A stretch of 10,120 bases of DNA, taken from contig DATAZV010000093.1 of NCBI GenBank assembly GCA_036271855.1, forward strand, positions 1 to 10,120. Reading direction: 5' to 3'. Each line of letters begins with the position of its first letter. The stretch's first letter is position 1. Origin of the DNA: JAQGMJ01 sp036271855. GTDB lineage: Bacteria; Pseudomonadota; Gammaproteobacteria; Burkholderiales; JAEUOS01. Of the stretch, positions 6,603-10,120 are shown in pieces. The notes under the pieces are model-generated. The model was not told where the DNA came from. It was given only the letters and a program-made list of their open reading frames with translations, and ran no database searches. The translations under genes were made by a program, and so were the position numbers.

Positions 6603-8015
6603 GTGAGTGCTAAACAAGAGTCGGGTGACCGTCGCCCGGATTCAGCCGACGCCGTTGCCGCCTATCTGGCCTCTACCCGGTATGAAGCGCTGCCCAAGAG
6701 CGTGGTGGATGCAGCCAAGGCTGGCATTCTCGACATCATCGGGTGCATCCTTGCCGGTACCGGATGCGATGAAGTCGCCAAGATCGGCGAGATGGTCGAC
6801 GCCTGGGCGGGCAAACCGCTCTGTACCCTGATCGGGCGCGGCCGCAAGGCTTCCCCCGAAGGCGCTGTCCTGTACAACGCCTCGGCCACGCACCAGTTCG
6901 ACTTCGACGACGTGCACGATCGCGCGCCTTGTCACCCCAGTTCCACCAGCGCAATGCCGGCGCTGGCCATGGCGGAAGTTCGTGGCGGCGTCAGCGGCAA
7001 GGCCTACATCGCCGCGGTGGCCGTGGGCAGCGACATTACCAGCCGGGTTTCCGCCGCGATTCGCGGCAACGTTCACGACTATCCCTGGTTTCGCGCACCG
7101 GTGGTTGGGCTATTCGGCGCCACCGCAGCGGCGGCACATGTGCTTGGCGCCAGCCGTGAACAGCATCTGAATGCGCTGGGCCTGGCGTTGCCGATGGTCG
7201 GCGGCACCTTCGCGAGCTTGCAGCATCCGGGCTCGAACGTGCGCTCGATACGCGACGGCCTGGCCTATCGCAATAGCGTGGTGGCCGCGGATCTGGCGAT
7301 GCGCGGCGTGTGTGGCGACCGTGAAGTGTTTGACGGGCCTTTTGGCTTTTTCCACGCGTTTTTCGGCGGTCAGTACGACCGCGACACCTTTGTTGCCGGC
7401 CTCGGCCGCGAATACGAGACCGACAAGGTGTCGCTGAAGCCCTGGCCCTCCATCCGCCACCTGCATACGACGTTGACGGCGGTTCTGGACATCATGCAAC
7501 AACGCGACCTGCGCTTCGCGGATGTTAAAAAGGTGGAAGTGGTGGTCGGCAAAACCAACCGCAATCGCTGCGGCCCTGTGGAACTCGGATCCATCCCCGC
7601 CTTGCGCATGGACCTGTTGGGCAACCTGCCGTTCGCGGTGGCCAACGCGATCCTGCATCGTGACGTCCGCCTGGCGGTTTATCGCGAGCCCGCACTGGCC
7701 GACAAGGTAGTACGGGAAGCCCTGCCCAAGGTGAGCTGGCGTTACGATGCGGCGATGGACGGTCCGCTCACTTTCGAGCGCGGGCTTGTTTACATCACGA
7801 CTGCGAGCGGCGAGCAGATCAAGGGGGAGTGCCGGCATGCCCTGGGCCATCCGGAAAATCCGATGAGCGAAGAGCGCCGGCATGCCAAGTTTCGCCTATG
7901 CGCCGAGGCCGCGGCGCGGCCGCCTGCGCCCGCCCGTGTGCAGGAGATCATCGAGGCGGTGGAGCGGCTGGAGACCTTGCCTGATGTTGCCGCGTTGGCC
8001 TCTCTCATTGCGTAG
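6603..8015 (+). CDS. MmgE/PrpD-family protein (2-methylcitrate dehydratase / cis-aconitate decarboxylase superfamily)
   Basis: From GTG at 6603 the protein has 470 residues, normal for the family. The N-terminal all-helical domain carries ILDIIGCILAG (42-52) and the signature HQFDFDDVHDRAPCHPSS (97-114), where H111 aligns, by my reading, with catalytic His103 of human cis-aconitate decarboxylase. A second block is KPWPSIRHLH (279-288). The lysine usually found five residues before the glycine in the 'K-rlh-G-aa' block appears as arginine (R214, in VRSIRDGLAYRNS), and the usual 'kP-P-c-h-h-h' block is altered too. Known members act on 2-methylcitrate, cis-aconitate or iminodisuccinate, and many have no known substrate. 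The protein has no signal peptide and is probably cytoplasmic. It sits between two Bug genes, 13 and 18 bases away. No prpB or prpC is present, so a methylcitrate-cycle role is unlikely. Confidence 0.9.
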   Translation: MSAKQESGDRRPDSADAVAAYLASTRYEALPKSVVDAAKAGILDIIGCILAGTGCDEVAKIGEMVDAWAGKPLCTLIGRGRKASPEGAVLYNASATHQFDFDDVHDRAPCHPSSTSAMPALAMAEVRGGVSGKAYIAAVAVGSDITSRVSAAIRGNVHDYPWFRAPVVGLFGATAAAAHVLGASREQHLNALGLALPMVGGTFASLQHPGSNVRSIRDGLAYRNSVVAADLAMRGVCGDREVFDGPFGFFHAFFGGQYDRDTFVAGLGREYETDKVSLKPWPSIRHLHTTLTAVLDIMQQRDLRFADVKKVEVVVGKTNRNRCGPVELGSIPALRMDLLGNLPFAVANAILHRDVRLAVYREPALADKVVREALPKVSWRYDAAMDGPLTFERGLVYITTASGEQIKGECRHALGHPENPMSEERRHAKFRLCAEAAARPPAPARVQEIIEAVERLETLPDVAALASLIA

Positions 8016-8033
8016 TCGGACCAGGAAAATTCC

Positions 8034-9011
8034 ATGAAAAGCTTCAAGATGGCTCGAACCGTGGGACGGATGGCGTCAGCATGGCTGGCGCTGGCCGCGG
8101 GCATTGCTTGCGCACAAGCCTACCCGGCCAGACCGGTGCGCATCATTGTCCCGTACGGCGTGGGCACGGCCACCGATACGGCAGCGCGCGCGCTGGCGCA
8201 AAAGCTGAGCGAGGTGTGGGGCAAGGGCGTCAGCGTGGAAGCCATTCCGGGCGCCGGCGGCGTCGTGGGGTCGACCACGCTTGCCAAAGCAACACCCGAC
8301 GGATACACGCTGGGCGTGGTGGCCGGTGCACATGCAGTCAATGCCGCGCTGTATCACAACCTTCCCTACGACTCCCTGAAAGATTTCAAGCCTGTGATGA
8401 ACATCGGCTTCACGCCGCTGATGATCGTCTGCAATCCGCAACTCCCGGTCCACGATCTCAAGGATCTCATCGCGCAGGCCAAGGCGGCCCCCAACAAGTT
8501 CAGCTACGGCTCCGGCGGCACCGGCAGCGCGCCCCATCTGGCGATGGAATATTTCGTGGATATGGCGGGCATCCGCATGACCCATGCGCCCTACAAAAAT
8601 CTGGGCCAACTGGGCAGCGATTTGATGAGCGGGCAGATCGATCTGTCGATGACCGCAGTATCCACGCTGCTGTCCAACGTCAAGGCAGGCAAGGTGCGTG
8701 CGCTGGGGGTAACAGGCGCCAAGCGCTCACCATTGCTTCCGGAGACGCCGGCCATTGCCGAGGTGGTTCCCGGCTACGAGGTGAAGGTGTGGATCGGCAT
8801 GATCGCGCCGGCAGGCACGCCTGACGCCATCACGAAGAAAATCTATGAGGACGGCGCCGCTGCGCTGCGCTCGCCCGAGGTAACGAAGATCCTGCTCAAT
8901 CAGGCGATCGAAACAGAGCCCCAGCCGGCGGGACCCTTTTGGGAGCATGTGACCGACGAGGTGGCGCGCTGGACGCGTATCGTGAACAAAGCTGGGGTAA
9001 AGGTCGAATAG
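8034..9011 (+). CDS. Bug/TctC-family periplasmic solute-binding protein
   Basis: The complete protein has 325 residues. The signal peptide has a basic start (MKSFKMARTVGR), a hydrophobic core at about 14-24 and a cleavage site ACAQA/YPARP near 29. The mature start YPARPVRIIVPYGVGTATD is the Bug signature. It is followed by PGAGGVVGSTTLA near 77, TPDGYTLG, SYGSGGTGSAPHLA near 160 and PYKNLG near 187. AGGAAA (8023-8028) lies 5 bases before ATG 8034; a second in-frame ATG at 8049 has no good ribosome site. It is fifth in the rightward run, 18 bases after the MmgE/PrpD gene. Its binding loop GVGTATD lacks the usual double glycine and resembles the leftward Bug (AAGSATD) more than the other rightward one (AVGGGTD), which suggests different ligands (inference). 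Its stop codon overlaps the ribosome site of the next gene. Confidence 0.94.
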   Translation: MKSFKMARTVGRMASAWLALAAGIACAQAYPARPVRIIVPYGVGTATDTAARALAQKLSEVWGKGVSVEAIPGAGGVVGSTTLAKATPDGYTLGVVAGAHAVNAALYHNLPYDSLKDFKPVMNIGFTPLMIVCNPQLPVHDLKDLIAQAKAAPNKFSYGSGGTGSAPHLAMEYFVDMAGIRMTHAPYKNLGQLGSDLMSGQIDLSMTAVSTLLSNVKAGKVRALGVTGAKRSPLLPETPAIAEVVPGYEVKVWIGMIAPAGTPDAITKKIYEDGAAALRSPEVTKILLNQAIETEPQPAGPFWEHVTDEVARWTRIVNKAGVKVE

Positions 9012-9020
9012 GAGCAATTG

Positions 9021-10120
9021 ATGGATTTCTCTCTCTCCGAGGACCAGAAGGCGATTCGCGCAGCCGTGGAAGCGGTGTGCGCGGATTTCGATGACGAATA
9101 CTGGCTGAAAAAGGATCGGGAAGGGGGTTTCCCGTTCGACTTTCATGCAGCCCTGGCCCGCGCCGGATGGCTGGGGATCGCCATGCCGACCGCAGTCGGC
9201 GGCGCAGGTCTCGGCATTACTGAGGCCGCACTGATGATGCAGACGGTGGCGGCCACCGGTGGCGGGCTTTCAGCGGCGTCCTCCGTTCACATGAACATTT
9301 TCGGTTTGCATCCGGTCGTGGTGTTTGGGACGCAGGAACAGCAAAGGCGTTGGCTGCCGCCGCTGATAGCCGGGGAGGAGAAGGCCTGCTTTGGTGTGAC
9401 CGAGCCGAATACCGGCCTCAACACCCTGCGCCTGAAAACAACGGCCATGCGTCAAGGCGATAAGTATGTGGTGAACGGGCAGAAGATATGGATATCCACC
9501 GCCCAGGTCGCGGATCGCATTCTATTGCTGGCGCGGACGACGCCGATCGAGGAAGTCGATACCCCGCGCGGTGGCCTGAGCCTGTTTTATACCCGGCTGG
9601 ACCGAACAAAAATCGAGGTGCGGGAAATCGAGAAGCTGGGTCGCAAGGCGGTCGATTCCAACCAACTATTTATCGATGGCCTGGAGATTCCTGTCGAAGA
9701 CCGCATCGGCGAGGAAGGCAAGGGCTTCGATTACATCCTGCATGGCATGAACCCGGAGAGGGTGCTTCTCGGGGCTGAAGCCATCGGCCTGGGCCGGGCG
9801 GCGTTGAGGCGGGCCACCCAGTATGCAAAGGAACGCGTGGTATTCGACCGTCCGATCGGCATGAACCAGGGAATTCAGCATCCCCTGGCCGAACGCTGGA
9901 TGGAATTGGAGGCCGCCGACCTGATGATGCTCAAGGCCGCTTGGCTCTATGACCAGGGACAAGCTTGCGGCGCAGAGGCCAATGCGGCCAAATATCTTGG
10001 AGCCGAAGCGGGATTTCGCGCCTGTGAAACTGCGGTGCTCACCCTCGGGGGGATGGGCTACGCAAAGGACTACCACGTCGAACGCTACTTCCGCGAAGCC
10101 ATGCTGCCGCGCATCGCGCC
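9021..10120 (+). CDS. acyl-CoA dehydrogenase, 3' end cut by window edge
   Basis: The frame is open for 366 codons from ATG 9021 to the right edge; family proteins are about 380-390 residues, so only the last turn or two is missing. The N-terminus MDFSLSEDQKAIR is typical. FAD-binding motifs are CFGVTEPNTG (123-132) and KIWIST with W157. The C-terminal domain has RVVFDRPI, Q-GIQHPLAE, a GGMGYAKDYHVERYFRE block and LPRIAP at the edge. The likely catalytic base is E246 in MNPERVLLG, at the helix-G position used by isovaleryl-CoA and long-chain acyl-CoA dehydrogenases (Glu254 and Glu261), whereas short- and medium-chain enzymes use a C-terminal glutamate in YEGT. The LPRIAP end suggests that the YEGT form is absent. 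It would oxidise an acyl-CoA to a 2,3-enoyl-CoA in the cytoplasm, passing electrons to ETF. AGGAG (9010-9014) overlaps the stop of the preceding Bug gene. The substrate is not deducible; a branched acyl-CoA is possible. Confidence 0.93.
   Translation, partial: MDFSLSEDQKAIRAAVEAVCADFDDEYWLKKDREGGFPFDFHAALARAGWLGIAMPTAVGGAGLGITEAALMMQTVAATGGGLSAASSVHMNIFGLHPVVVFGTQEQQRRWLPPLIAGEEKACFGVTEPNTGLNTLRLKTTAMRQGDKYVVNGQKIWISTAQVADRILLLARTTPIEEVDTPRGGLSLFYTRLDRTKIEVREIEKLGRKAVDSNQLFIDGLEIPVEDRIGEEGKGFDYILHGMNPERVLLGAEAIGLGRAALRRATQYAKERVVFDRPIGMNQGIQHPLAERWMELEAADLMMLKAAWLYDQGQACGAEANAAKYLGAEAGFRACETAVLTLGGMGYAKDYHVERYFREAMLPRIA

Noticed and set aside
3599..10120. Carnitine-type operon (CaiB, CaiD, CaiA look-alikes)
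   Set aside because: The families match at superfamily level, but there is no CaiT-type transporter or CaiC ligase, and the crotonase active sites are not CaiD-like. Bug proteins and a CitE-like lyase point to organic acids.
1..10120. Mobile elements, tRNA/rRNA, CRISPR arrays, riboswitches, terminators
   Set aside because: I found no transposase or integrase motifs, no spaced direct repeats, no tRNA-like cloverleaf and no GC hairpin followed by a T-run. The gaps are too short for most of these.

Overview
The window looks like a piece of a GC-rich (about 60% by eye) betaproteobacterial chromosome, most likely Burkholderiales (the Bordetella/Achromobacter/Cupriavidus kind). The main reason is three separate Bug/TctC-type periplasmic solute-binding proteins among acyl-CoA catabolic genes, an arrangement that is greatly expanded in that order. 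Nothing points to a phage, plasmid, transposon, CRISPR or RNA gene. Codon use looks uniform.

Layout: two divergent gene runs start from one intergenic region (3476-3598). The leftward (minus) run is a FadR-type GntR regulator (3475-2699), an enoyl-CoA hydratase/isomerase homologue with a TTG start (2688-1915), a CitE/HpcH-HpaI-type CoA-ester lyase (1911-1027) and a Bug protein (972 to beyond the left edge). The rightward (plus) run is a CaiB/BaiF CoA-transferase (3599-4840), a PaaG-like crotonase-fold isomerase (4842-5618), a second Bug protein (5630-6589), an MmgE/PrpD-family protein (6603-8015), a third Bug protein (8034-9011) and an acyl-CoA dehydrogenase (9021 to beyond the right edge). 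Most intergenic gaps are 1-18 bases. Several Shine-Dalgarno sequences overlap the stop codon of the gene before, so each run is probably one operon.

The intergenic region holds a clear 4-3-4 inverted repeat, TGGTTTGACCA (3515-3525). It has the geometry of FadR/PdhR-type operators and lies between the predicted -35 and -10 of the rightward promoter, next to the -35 of the leftward one. The simplest model is that the GntR protein represses both operons until an acid or acyl-CoA inducer appears.

Working together (inference): Bug proteins capture an organic acid; CaiB/BaiF attaches CoA; the acyl-CoA dehydrogenase and the two crotonase-fold proteins oxidise, isomerise or hydrate the CoA ester; and the CitE-like lyase cleaves a beta-hydroxyacyl-CoA, releasing acetyl-CoA or another short product. 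The MmgE/PrpD protein would act on a free tricarboxylate-like or related acid. The substrate cannot be read from the sequence. The chemistry resembles routes for branched or C5-C6 dicarboxylates, but no gene here proves one. The families are all known. The novelty lies in the combination, the unassigned substrate and altered active-site residues in several of the enzymes.
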